From Methanoregula sp. UBA247 (GTDB taxonomy: Archaea > Halobacteriota > Methanomicrobia > Methanomicrobiales > Methanospirillaceae): a stretch of 7,724 bases of DNA. Position numbers and translations under genes: made by a program. The stretch is from positions 36,866 to 44,589 of the forward strand of contig DADR01000072.1 of the NCBI GenBank assembly GCA_002495055.1, read 5' to 3'. The notes below the pieces were generated by a model. The model ran no database searches. It had not been told where the DNA came from and saw only the letters and a list, made by a program, of their open reading frames with translations. Shown in pieces: positions 1 through 6,279 of the stretch (positions within the stretch are counted from its first letter, which is position 1; each line of letters opens with the position of its first letter).

Positions 1-2
1 CT

Positions 3-8
3 GGAGGT
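3..8 (+). promoter_or_regulatory. Shine-Dalgarno of the geranylgeranyl reductase gene
   Basis: GGAGGT lies five bases upstream of the ATG at 14. It is a near-perfect match to the archaeal anti-Shine-Dalgarno and fixes that ATG as the start. The promoter, if separate, lies outside the window. Confidence 0.8.
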
Positions 9-13
9 CCTGG

Positions 14-1210
14 ATGAAAAATAAGTATGATGTCCTGGTTATCGGGGGAGGTCCTTCAGGGGCAATTGCTGCAAAAACTGCAGTTGAGAAAGGACTCACT
101 GCGTGTCTTGTCGAAAAACGCCCTGCTATCGGGGCCCCGGTACGTTGTGCCGAGGGAATCGGGAAGGAAGCCCTTCACGAGTTCATTGATCCCGATCCCT
201 GTTGGATCTCGGCCGAGATGACCGGAGCGAGTATCGTTGCTCCGGATGGATTTTTAATGCAACTCGCATCTGAACTTGCGGGCAGTAAAGTCGGTTATAT
301 CCTCGATAGGAAAATCTTCGACCGTGAGCTGGTCTGGAAGGCAGCAGAAGCCGGAGCTGATATTGCGGTCAAGACCCGTGCATCAGCACCCATCCTGGAA
401 AACGGGTGTGTAAAAGGGGCAAAGATTGAGAGCTGCGGGGCTGTTATGAACGTTGCGGCTGACGTGGTCATTGCTGCTGATGGCGTTGAATCCAAATTCT
501 CCCGGTGGTGCGGTGTTGATACTACCGTACCTGTCCGGGAGATCATGAGTTCTGTCCAGTATGTTCTGGCAGATATCGATATCGACCCACATTCCACCGT
601 TTTTTATCTGGGGAACGAAATTGCTCCTGAAGGTTACCTGTGGATTTTCCCGAAAGGTGAACGATCTGCAAATGTCGGGATAGGTATATCCGGTAAAAAA
701 AGCGGTCAGGGCCATCGCGCAAAGGATTACCTGGACAGGTTCGTGAAAAAGACATTCCCCCGGGGGAAATCCATCGAGTATATTGCGGGGGGTGTGTCTG
801 TCTGCCGTCCTCTTCCCTGTACAGTTGCAGATGGGCTGATAATTACCGGTGATGCAGCCCGTGTAGTCGATCCTCTCACCGGAGGTGGGATTTATAACGG
901 CATGTATACCGGAAGGTTAGCCGCTGAGGTTGCAGCAGGATGTATCGAAAAGGGTGATGTTTCGAAAAATGCGCTCATGCTCTATGATAAAACGTGGCGG
1001 GAATCAAAGATGGGTAAAGGCATCGAGCGCAACTACCACATAAAAGAATACCTGATCAAACAGCCTGATACAAAACTTAACGAGATCATCCATTCCGTAT
1101 CGAAAATTAATCTTACGGAGTTCACCACTCTCTCGCTGATAAAAGAAATTATCCGGGTAAACCCGAAACTGATGCTTGAGCTGGGTGTGCTCGCAGCATC
1201 AATCCACTGA
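14..1210 (+). CDS. Geranylgeranyl reductase family flavoprotein (archaeal lipid saturation)
   Basis: This 398-residue protein is an FAD-dependent reductase of the geranylgeranyl reductase family. In archaea these enzymes hydrogenate the isoprenoid chains of digeranylgeranylglycerophospholipids to give saturated membrane lipids; that role is known for the family, while the exact substrate here is inferred. The N-terminus holds a Rossmann FAD motif (GGGPSG, residues 11-16) with an acidic residue at the end of the second strand (E34). PVRCAEGI (42-49) matches the conserved cysteine-containing motif of the family. The YxWxFPxG active-site motif is present at 208-215 (Y208, W210, F212, P213). The second FAD motif ITGDAARVVDPLTGGGI spans 277-293, with D280 as the expected flavin-ribityl or phosphate contact. 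About 400 residues is normal for the family. A strong Shine-Dalgarno supports the start. The last 12 bases overlap the convergent TrkA-like gene. A ferredoxin-like or F420-linked electron donor would be expected but none is encoded nearby. Confidence 0.92.
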   Translation: MKNKYDVLVIGGGPSGAIAAKTAVEKGLTACLVEKRPAIGAPVRCAEGIGKEALHEFIDPDPCWISAEMTGASIVAPDGFLMQLASELAGSKVGYILDRKIFDRELVWKAAEAGADIAVKTRASAPILENGCVKGAKIESCGAVMNVAADVVIAADGVESKFSRWCGVDTTVPVREIMSSVQYVLADIDIDPHSTVFYLGNEIAPEGYLWIFPKGERSANVGIGISGKKSGQGHRAKDYLDRFVKKTFPRGKSIEYIAGGVSVCRPLPCTVADGLIITGDAARVVDPLTGGGIYNGMYTGRLAAEVAAGCIEKGDVSKNALMLYDKTWRESKMGKGIERNYHIKEYLIKQPDTKLNEIIHSVSKINLTEFTTLSLIKEIIRVNPKLMLELGVLAASIH

Positions 1211-1867
1211 TTTTTTGAGTTGTTTATTGAGGAGTCGCAGGCAGTCATCTTCTGCTTCTTTTTTTGTAAAGACCGTGAAGATATCGTTCGGCTGGATTTT
1301 GACATTACCACTTGGAATGATCAGTTCACCCCCGGACCTGCGAATTGCGATAAACACGAAGTCTTTGACTTTCAGCTCACGGATTTCGTGCCCGACAATG
1401 GGTGCACCCTGTTCAGCGACAATTTCAAAGATCGTTCCCCCAGGAATGGATGCAAGCTGCTGGAGCTGGGGGTTCTGGGTCCAGTAATAGAGACGTGACG
1501 CTACGAGCTCATCAGGATTCTCGCTGATCCTGACTCCTACTTCTTTGAAAAAATCCGAGTGGGAGGACTGGTTGACGATCGAAACAACATTGGGGACATG
1601 GAATTTTTTTGCTAGCCAGCAGGTCATAAGATTGACCGAATCATCGCTGGTCGTGGCGATCAGGGCATCCGCCCGGTCTATACCTGCCTCCTCCAGCGTT
1701 GTCTTGTCAGTCGCATTGCCGGTCACTGCCAGTACATCGTAGTGCTCAAGGACCTCGCTGCAACGGGTTTCATCCTGGTCAATGACAATGACATTATTGG
1801 CATGTTCAACTGCCTGTTTTGCCAGGTTTTTCCCGATTCCCCCGAGCCCAACGATAATAATATACAT
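1199..1867 (-). CDS. TrkA/RCK-type NAD-binding regulatory protein of potassium transport
   Basis: This 222-residue cytoplasmic protein has one complete RCK unit. An N-terminal TrkA-N Rossmann domain (about 1-125) carries GLGGIG (7-12) and the acidic D30 after the second strand, which favours NAD(H) over NADP(H). A TrkA-C domain (about 137-215) follows, with the typical IPGGTIFEI opening and a GNVKIQPNDIFTVF segment near the end. Such proteins bind nucleotides and gate TrkH/KtrB-type potassium transporters. No transporter gene is present in the window, so the partner must lie elsewhere and the potassium role is inferred from the family. The ATG start places the Rossmann strand directly at the N-terminus, as is usual. 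No strong Shine-Dalgarno is visible. The gene is transcribed divergently from rnhB across a 54-base spacer and ends inside the last codons of the reductase gene. Confidence 0.88.
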   Translation of the reverse strand: MYIIIVGLGGIGKNLAKQAVEHANNVIVIDQDETRCSEVLEHYDVLAVTGNATDKTTLEEAGIDRADALIATTSDDSVNLMTCWLAKKFHVPNVVSIVNQSSHSDFFKEVGVRISENPDELVASRLYYWTQNPQLQQLASIPGGTIFEIVAEQGAPIVGHEIRELKVKDFVFIAIRRSGGELIIPSGNVKIQPNDIFTVFTKKEAEDDCLRLLNKQLKKSVD

Positions 1868-1894
1868 GAATACCCGTTACCATCATCGGCATTG

Positions 1895-1903
1895 AAATAA
1901 TTT
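1895..1903. promoter_or_regulatory. AT-rich TATA-like box between divergent TrkA-like gene and rnhB
   Basis: AAATAATTT is the only AT-rich stretch in the 54-base divergent spacer. Its centre lies about 23 bases upstream of the rnhB GTG and about 32 bases upstream of the TrkA-like ATG. These distances suit archaeal TATA boxes serving leaderless or very short-leader transcripts in both directions. The sequence is close to symmetrical, so one box could serve both genes. This is inferred from position and composition only. Confidence 0.35.
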
Positions 1904-1921
1904 GCGCATTAACCAATCCAT

Positions 1922-2563
1922 GTGATCTGTGGAGTGGATGAGGCAGGAAAAGGATCCGTGCTCGGACCCATGGTAGTTGCTGCCGTCGGAATACCATCAG
2001 AAGATGTTTTTTCTGATCTTGAGGTCCAGGATTCAAAACTGCTCTCCCCAAAAATGAGGGAACATCTCGCTGTCATTATCAGGAAACGGTTCAGGGTGGC
2101 AACGGTACGCCTTGACGCGCATGAAATCGATGAGATCCGGACGGGTATCACCATGAATGTCTGTGTTGCCCGGGCACACGCACAGGTCATTGACAAGCTT
2201 TCACCATCTGTTGCCTATGTCGATGCCTGTGACGTGAATACATTCCGGTATGCAGATACGGTAAAAAGTTTCCTTGAACAGGACTGCGAAATCGTGTCTG
2301 AGCATCACGCCGACCAGACCTTTAAAGTAGTCTCCGCAGCAAGTATCATCGCAAAAGTTACCCGTGACCGTGCAATTAAAACACTTGCGAAAAAATATGG
2401 AAATATCGGAAGCGGATATCCTTCGGACCCGGTTACTATCGCCTTCCTCTCTGCGTACCTTGATGAACACAAATACCCCCCGCCGATTGCCCGGAAGAGC
2501 TGGAAGACCGTAACCACCATGCTCGCACATAAACAACAGAGCCAGTTGTCAGAATTTTTCTGA
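1922..2563 (+). CDS. rnhB: Ribonuclease HII with C-terminal PCNA-interacting motif
   Basis: This 213-residue enzyme cleaves the RNA strand of RNA-DNA hybrids and removes misincorporated ribonucleotides and primer remnants. The N-terminal GVDEAGKGSVLGP (4-16) supplies catalytic D6 and E7. DSKLL (37-41) is a conserved motif. DACD (101-104) supplies the third carboxylate (D101), and ADQTFKVVSAASIIAKVTRD (130-149) supplies the fourth (D131). GSGYPSDP (163-170) is also typical. The length fits archaeal RNase HII. The last eight residues, QSQLSEFF (206-213), match the PCNA-interacting consensus QxxhxxFF. The start is GTG, since the overlapping ATG one base earlier runs straight into a stop; it places the catalytic motif at the extreme N-terminus as in homologues. 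There is no Shine-Dalgarno, and an AT-rich box about 23 bases upstream suggests a leaderless message. Confidence 0.95.
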   Translation: MICGVDEAGKGSVLGPMVVAAVGIPSEDVFSDLEVQDSKLLSPKMREHLAVIIRKRFRVATVRLDAHEIDEIRTGITMNVCVARAHAQVIDKLSPSVAYVDACDVNTFRYADTVKSFLEQDCEIVSEHHADQTFKVVSAASIIAKVTRDRAIKTLAKKYGNIGSGYPSDPVTIAFLSAYLDEHKYPPPIARKSWKTVTTMLAHKQQSQLSEFF

Positions 2564-2571
2564 TCTTCTCC

Positions 2572-2598
2572 CTTGGTTTACGGTATGATTACACCAAG
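2572..2598. repeat. Short inverted repeat in the rnhB to protease spacer
   Basis: CTTGGT (2572-2577) and ACCAAG (2593-2598) form a six-base perfect inverted repeat around a 15-base loop. It follows a T-rich tract that begins in the last rnhB codons (T5 at 2555-2559). It could be part of a terminator or a protein-binding dyad, or be chance. No T-run follows the right arm. Confidence 0.3.
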
Positions 2599-2605
2599 CC
2601 ATTGC

Positions 2606-2610
2606 TTTAT
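2606..2610 (+). promoter_or_regulatory. Possible TATA box of the membrane protease gene
   Basis: TTTAT lies about 29 bases before the ATG at 2637, the spacing expected for a leaderless archaeal message. The absence of a convincing Shine-Dalgarno before that ATG agrees with this. The match is short and is called on position. Confidence 0.3.
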
Positions 2611-2636
2611 GTGGCCTGCAATACAATGAATTAAGA

Positions 2637-3929
2637 ATGGACTGGATCCTCCTGATCATTTTTCTCATCGCTGCTTACGCAGTGATAGCGTATTATATCC
2701 ACTCAAAGAAACTCTGGGAGGATCACATCACTTTTTATGGCCCGATTATGGCAATCAAAACGAACCGGATCGGGTTTTTCGACAAATTTGCCGCATTCCG
2801 TACGTTCTTCCGGATCTACGGGACAGTCGGTGTTGTGGCCGTGATCATCGTTTCGGTCTTCATCACGGTCATGCTTTTCATTTCAATCCGCTATACCCTG
2901 ATCGTCCAGCCGGAACCTACCGGGATCTACAAGCCGCAGAACATATTGTTGCTTCCCGGTATCAACGAATATGTTCCCTCCACACTTGCAGTCTGGCTGG
3001 CGTTTATCATCACCATTGGCGTTCACGAGTTCGGGCACGCGATTCTTTGTCGGGTGGAGAACATCAAAGTGAAGACCATGGGCGCACTGGTTGCAGTCAT
3101 CCCCATAGGTTTTTTTGTTGAACCTGATGAAGAGGAACTTGACAGGACCAAAGGAATGGCCAAGATCCGTATGTTCGGGGCCGGCATCACGAATAACCTT
3201 GTTGTAGGTTTTTCGTGTTTTGTTCTCCTTATTCTTTGCATGGGACTTGTCGTTCCTGTTACCGAGCCAATCATACATGGTGTCTACAAAGATTATCCCG
3301 CATCCAATGCAGGAATTCCTCCAGGATCGGTAATAACAGCAGTTAATGGAGTATCCGTCAGCAACCGGGCTGATGTTTCGACAATCCTGAACACAACAAA
3401 ACCCGGCACTACCCTGGTCCTCACGGTAACTAAAGATTCGATCATCCGGGATTACCCGCTCACGTTAGCAGCATGGCCGAATGACATTCCGGACCGGACC
3501 AGTGGATTTATGGGAGTTGAGTACTATGACGGGAACTCGGTCATGGGTGTAGTGAACGGAATGTTGTCCCCCATAGGTTTTTTCCAGTTCCTGGTCATCC
3601 CTTTCTCAACTAATCTGGATGTCGGATTCCTTCGTATCCTTGCATTCGAAACTCCTGAAATGACCTACTACCACATTCCCTTTGAGAGTTACTGGGGTAT
3701 TGTGCACCTGCTCTTCTGGTGTGCCTGGATAAACCTCAATGTTGGAATATTCAATGCTATCCCCATGATCCCGCTCGATGGCGGTTATATCTTTAAAGAG
3801 GGTGTTGACCGGTTGCTCGACAGACGTGGCCTTATGAAATATTCAGGTTATATCACCGGTACCGTCAGCTACCTCATGCTTATTGTCCTGATATCACTTA
3901 TTGCACTGCCTTACCTGTTGCATTTCTGA
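2637..3929 (+). CDS. Site-2-type (M50) membrane metalloprotease with PDZ domain
   Basis: This 430-residue polytopic protein belongs to the M50 family of intramembrane zinc proteases, which cut membrane-anchored proteins such as anti-sigma factors or damaged membrane proteins. Hydrophobic segments occur at about 1-22, 62-90, 113-135, 184-208, 305-325, 352-378 and 404-428. The zinc motif HEFGH (130-134) sits in the third segment, with H130 and H134 as ligands and E131 as catalytic base. NAIPMIPLDGG (373-383) in a late segment supplies the third ligand, D381. VEPDEEEL followed by RMFGAGITNN (161-187) is typical of archaeal members. Residues about 212-275 form a PDZ-like domain (ASNAGIPPGSVITAVNG and onward) between the two catalytic segments. 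All catalytic residues are present, so it should be active. The physiological substrate cannot be read from the sequence. It is probably monocistronic: it has its own AT-rich upstream element and a T-run at its end. Confidence 0.93.
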   Translation: MDWILLIIFLIAAYAVIAYYIHSKKLWEDHITFYGPIMAIKTNRIGFFDKFAAFRTFFRIYGTVGVVAVIIVSVFITVMLFISIRYTLIVQPEPTGIYKPQNILLLPGINEYVPSTLAVWLAFIITIGVHEFGHAILCRVENIKVKTMGALVAVIPIGFFVEPDEEELDRTKGMAKIRMFGAGITNNLVVGFSCFVLLILCMGLVVPVTEPIIHGVYKDYPASNAGIPPGSVITAVNGVSVSNRADVSTILNTTKPGTTLVLTVTKDSIIRDYPLTLAAWPNDIPDRTSGFMGVEYYDGNSVMGVVNGMLSPIGFFQFLVIPFSTNLDVGFLRILAFETPEMTYYHIPFESYWGIVHLLFWCAWINLNVGIFNAIPMIPLDGGYIFKEGVDRLLDRRGLMKYSGYITGTVSYLMLIVLISLIALPYLLHF

Positions 3930-3932
3930 AAC

Positions 3933-3967
3933 TTTTTTGCCGGTGCGAGATTTTTACCGCATCCGGC
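3933..3967 (+). terminator. Likely terminator between the convergent protease and pfk genes
   Basis: A run of six T residues (3933-3938) begins four bases after the protease stop, the usual archaeal termination signal on the + strand. GCCGG (3939-3943) and CCGGC (3963-3967) form a five-base inverted repeat just beyond, reaching into the last pfk codons. No matching T-run exists for the minus strand, so this is assigned to the protease transcript. Confidence 0.45.
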
Positions 3968-4994
3968 ACATTACTGTTTTTACCATTTTATAGAGATCCG
4001 GATTCACCGTTTTTTTCCGTGAAGCGACATCTTTGAGCGGGACGGTGCCGATACGGGGACCCTGCAGGGCCACCATGCAGCCGGTGTTTCCGGCAATGAT
4101 CTGTTCGACCGCTGCAACACCGAACCGTGTTCCGAGGATCCGGTCGGTTGCCGTGGGAATACCCCCACGCTGGACATGACCCAGAACCGTCACCCGGGTT
4201 TCAATACCGAGCCGGAGTTCGAGTTCCTTCCCGAGCAGGTTCCCTACACCCACGAATTTCTCGTGTCCGCATTCGTCGCGGTCGCATTCCGGAACCGCTG
4301 CATCGGTAATGTTTTCATGATGTATCCCTTCAGCAACAACGACGATTGAATATTTTTTTCCTGCCTGGAACCGGGCCTTGAGATCGCAGCAGACCTCGTC
4401 CAGGGTGAAACGGATCTCAGGGACCAGGATCACATCCGCTCCTCCGGCCATACCAGCCATAAGGGCGATCCATCCGGCATCGCGTCCCATCACCTCAACC
4501 ACCATGATCCGGTGATGGGATTCTGCGGTGGTATGGAGCCGGTCGATCATTTCGGTTACTATGGAGACTGCGGTATCAAACCCAACCGTCAGATCAGTAC
4601 CGAAAATATCATTGTCGATAGTTTTTGGAATGCCTACCAGGGGTATACCATTACCCGTAATGTCATACGCTGCTGAGAGCGTCCCGTCTCCCCCGATCAC
4701 TACCAGGGCATCAATATTGTGTATCTGGACAGTTTGTTGGATCTTTTCCCGGTTACCAGGTTTTTTGAGCGGATCAACCCGTGAGGTCCCCAGGATCGTT
4801 CCACCCCGTGACAGGATACCGGAAACCGAAGCATCGCTCAGCAATTCAAGGTCATTGTCAATGAGCCCCTGCCAACCGTTTTGTATCCCCAGTGTTTCAA
4901 TATCGTAAGCTGATCCCGATAGGACTACAGACCGGATTACCGCATTGAGTCCGGGGCAATCCCCCCCACCGGTCATGACAGCAATTTTTTTCAT
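3954..4994 (-). CDS. pfkA: 6-phosphofructokinase, PfkA family (predicted ATP-dependent)
   Basis: This 346-residue cytoplasmic protein phosphorylates fructose 6-phosphate to fructose 1,6-bisphosphate. It has GGGDCPGLNAVIR (9-21), the nucleotide or pyrophosphate motif GGDGT (101-105), the catalytic motif PKTIDND (123-129) with D127, GFDTA (138-142), MGRDAGW (169-175), AEG (221-223) and LGHVQRGG (271-278). The numbering matches the E. coli enzyme through the catalytic core. A glycine at position 104 predicts ATP as donor, whereas aspartate there marks pyrophosphate enzymes. K124, in contrast, is the residue found in pyrophosphate enzymes and in the mixed actinobacterial-type clade (E. coli has glycine). 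The donor is therefore predicted, not proved. A segment at about 225-247 with two Cys and several His residues is extra relative to the roughly 320-residue E. coli protein. Many methanogens instead use ADP-dependent PfkC, so a bacterial origin by transfer is likely. It has its own TATA-like box; the SPFH gene is 183 bases upstream. Confidence 0.92.
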   Translation of the reverse strand: MKKIAVMTGGGDCPGLNAVIRSVVLSGSAYDIETLGIQNGWQGLIDNDLELLSDASVSGILSRGGTILGTSRVDPLKKPGNREKIQQTVQIHNIDALVVIGGDGTLSAAYDITGNGIPLVGIPKTIDNDIFGTDLTVGFDTAVSIVTEMIDRLHTTAESHHRIMVVEVMGRDAGWIALMAGMAGGADVILVPEIRFTLDEVCCDLKARFQAGKKYSIVVVAEGIHHENITDAAVPECDRDECGHEKFVGVGNLLGKELELRLGIETRVTVLGHVQRGGIPTATDRILGTRFGVAAVEQIIAGNTGCMVALQGPRIGTVPLKDVASRKKTVNPDLYKMVKTVMCRMR

Positions 4995-5030
4995 ACAGCG
5001 CCTGTTCCTGTATTCATAGTTCCCTTCCCG

Positions 5031-5040
5031 GATATATTTT
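5031..5040 (-). promoter_or_regulatory. TATA box of pfk
   Basis: On the minus strand this reads AAAATATATC, preceded by purine-rich GCAATG that could be a BRE. Its centre is about 41 bases before the pfk ATG, predicting a transcript start near 5009 and a leader of about 15 bases containing AGGAACAGG as a weak ribosome-binding site. It is the best TATA match in the window. Confidence 0.55.
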
Positions 5041-5109
5041 CATTGCCGTAAGGTCCATTAATGTGCTCTGTTCTACGAAAGCCCGTTGGTGGATCGGTCT
5101 GTATCCGGT

Positions 5110-5148
5110 AAAAACTACACGGCACCCTTAGCGTGTGATAGTAAAAAA
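5110..5148 (-). terminator. Terminator region of the nfeD-SPFH operon
   Basis: On the minus strand, downstream of the SPFH stop, there is a run of six T residues (5148-5143), then a five-base hairpin ACACG/CGTGT (5136-5132 with 5121-5117, ten-base loop), followed after two bases by five T residues (5114-5110). Two T-tracts plus a hairpin are consistent with termination before the pfk promoter. Confidence 0.45.
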
Positions 5149-5164
5149 GAGGGCTTGTTGGGAA

Positions 5165-5177
5165 AATAACCGGGTTA
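5165..5177. repeat. Short palindrome just after the SPFH stop codon
   Basis: The + strand reads ATAACCGGGTTAT, a perfect dyad (ATAACC / GGTTAT) about one central base. It lies immediately after the SPFH stop and could form a small hairpin or a symmetrical protein site. Its role is unknown. Confidence 0.3.
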
Positions 5178-6278
5178 TTATTCCACGGGTTTTGCTGTGG
5201 ACTCCCATTTCTCCTTTTCGATCGGGATCCTGCGCTTGCTCGTGTCCTTGAGTTCATCCTCAGAAACATGAGGTACCGCATCCTGGATATCCTTTAATAT
5301 TGCATCTACCGCCTCGCGCGTTGGGATATCGCCAAGGATACTCTCATCCATAACCGGTCGACCGGCGACATCTTCAATCGTCTCTTCACTTGCTCCAAGG
5401 AATTTTGCACCCTGGCGGATTAGCTGTGAAATCTCGAACGGGAAGATTATCTTGGTTGCCTGGCCGTTTGCCATCGCCTTCAGTGCGTCCAGTGAAAGGA
5501 CCGTGATCGCTTTTTTATCGAGCGGTGCAGCACCTACCGAAAGGATGCGTAGTCCCTGAGCTTCTCCCTGCGCCTGCAGGATTTTTGAGAGCCGTTCCCC
5601 TTCCGCGCGGAGTACCTTGCTCTGTCGCTCTCCTTCTGCTTCAAGGATCATGCTCTGCCGGAGACCTTCAGCCTTGAGGATGGCCGAGCGCTTCTCACCA
5701 TCGGCACGCAGGATGGCAGCACGCCGTGCCCGCTCGGCAGCCGTCTGTTCGGTCATTGCATTCTTGACCGCCCCGATGGGGTCCACCTCTTTTATCTCGA
5801 CCCTTTCTACCTTAACCCCCCACTGGTCGGTTTCACGATCAAGGATGTCGCGGAGTTTTGTGTTGATTACGTCCCGGTTATAGAGGACTTCGTCCAGCTC
5901 CATATCACCAATAATCCCGCGCAGGCTTGTCTGGGCGAGTGCAACAGTAGCCAGCCGATAGTTTGAAACTTCAAAGTATGCTTTCTCGGGATCAATAACC
6001 CGGATATAGATAATCGCATCAACATTCGTCGGTGAGTTATCTTTCGTGATCACTTCCTGGCTTGGGATATCTATGACCGTAGTCCGCAGGTCGAGTTTGA
6101 TCGCCTCGCTCACGAACGGCACGATCCAGCGGAACCCGGGATTCATCCGCCCGACATACTGTCCAAGCCGGATCTGGAGTCCCTGTTCATACGGCTGGAC
6201 AATCACGACGCCTTTTGCAAAAATGGCGACAATGACAAGGATTAAAAATATTACGATAAGTGTTTCGAAAACTGCCAT
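5178..6278 (-). CDS. SPFH/stomatin-like membrane scaffold protein
   Basis: This 366-residue protein belongs to the stomatin/prohibitin/flotillin superfamily, whose members oligomerise on membranes and organise membrane microdomains and protein quality control. Residues about 4-27 form one hydrophobic anchor. The SPFH (band 7) domain follows, about 28-175, with QPYEQGLQIRLGQYVGRMNPGFRW-like opening residues and the WGVKVERVEIKEVDP segment (153-167) typical of stomatin-like proteins. A long coiled coil then contains five uninterrupted 11-residue repeats (185-239). The tail includes a stomatin-type KIIFPFEISQLIRQGA segment (276-291) and a charged, probably disordered end. The ATG is separated by a single base from the nfeD stop and is preceded by GAGGTGA, so translation is coupled. 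NfeD is the known genomic and likely physical partner. The molecular function is inferred from the family. Confidence 0.93.
   Translation of the reverse strand: MAVFETLIVIFLILVIVAIFAKGVVIVQPYEQGLQIRLGQYVGRMNPGFRWIVPFVSEAIKLDLRTTVIDIPSQEVITKDNSPTNVDAIIYIRVIDPEKAYFEVSNYRLATVALAQTSLRGIIGDMELDEVLYNRDVINTKLRDILDRETDQWGVKVERVEIKEVDPIGAVKNAMTEQTAAERARRAAILRADGEKRSAILKAEGLRQSMILEAEGERQSKVLRAEGERLSKILQAQGEAQGLRILSVGAAPLDKKAITVLSLDALKAMANGQATKIIFPFEISQLIRQGAKFLGASEETIEDVAGRPVMDESILGDIPTREAVDAILKDIQDAVPHVSEDELKDTSKRRIPIEKEKWESTAKPVE
5562..5726 (-). repeat. Five in-frame 33-base repeats encoding 11-residue coiled-coil units
   Basis: Residues 185-239 of the SPFH protein split into exactly five 11-residue units of the form (R/K)-x-(S/A)-x-(I/V)-L-x-A-(E/D/Q)-G-(E/L), for example RQSKVLRAEGE. 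The DNA units are diverged, so the repeat is conserved mainly at protein level. Hendecad repeats of this sort are expected in SPFH coiled coils; the lack of any insertion or phase break is notable. Confidence 0.8.
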
Positions 6279-6279
6279 G

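Noticed and set aside
2883..3278. 131-codon minus-strand frame
   Set aside because: It is antisense to the catalytic part of the membrane protease, with no ribosome-binding site and no recognisable motif.
4528..4908. 126-codon + strand frame
   Set aside because: It is antisense to the phosphofructokinase core, and the translated sequence has no domain features.
4995..5177. Possible non-coding RNA or riboswitch in the SPFH to pfk spacer
   Set aside because: The only structures seen are a five-base hairpin with T-tracts and a short palindrome, explained by termination. There is no extended conserved fold recognisable by eye.
4991..5281. 96-codon minus-strand frame ending at the pfk start
   Set aside because: Its first half overlaps the SPFH 3' end in another frame and the rest runs through terminator-like and promoter-like sequence. 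Only the two tiny frames immediately before pfk are kept, as a finding.
5617..5883. 88-codon + strand frame with repetitive Arg/Ser-rich product
   Set aside because: Its repetitiveness is the antisense image of the SPFH hendecad repeats.
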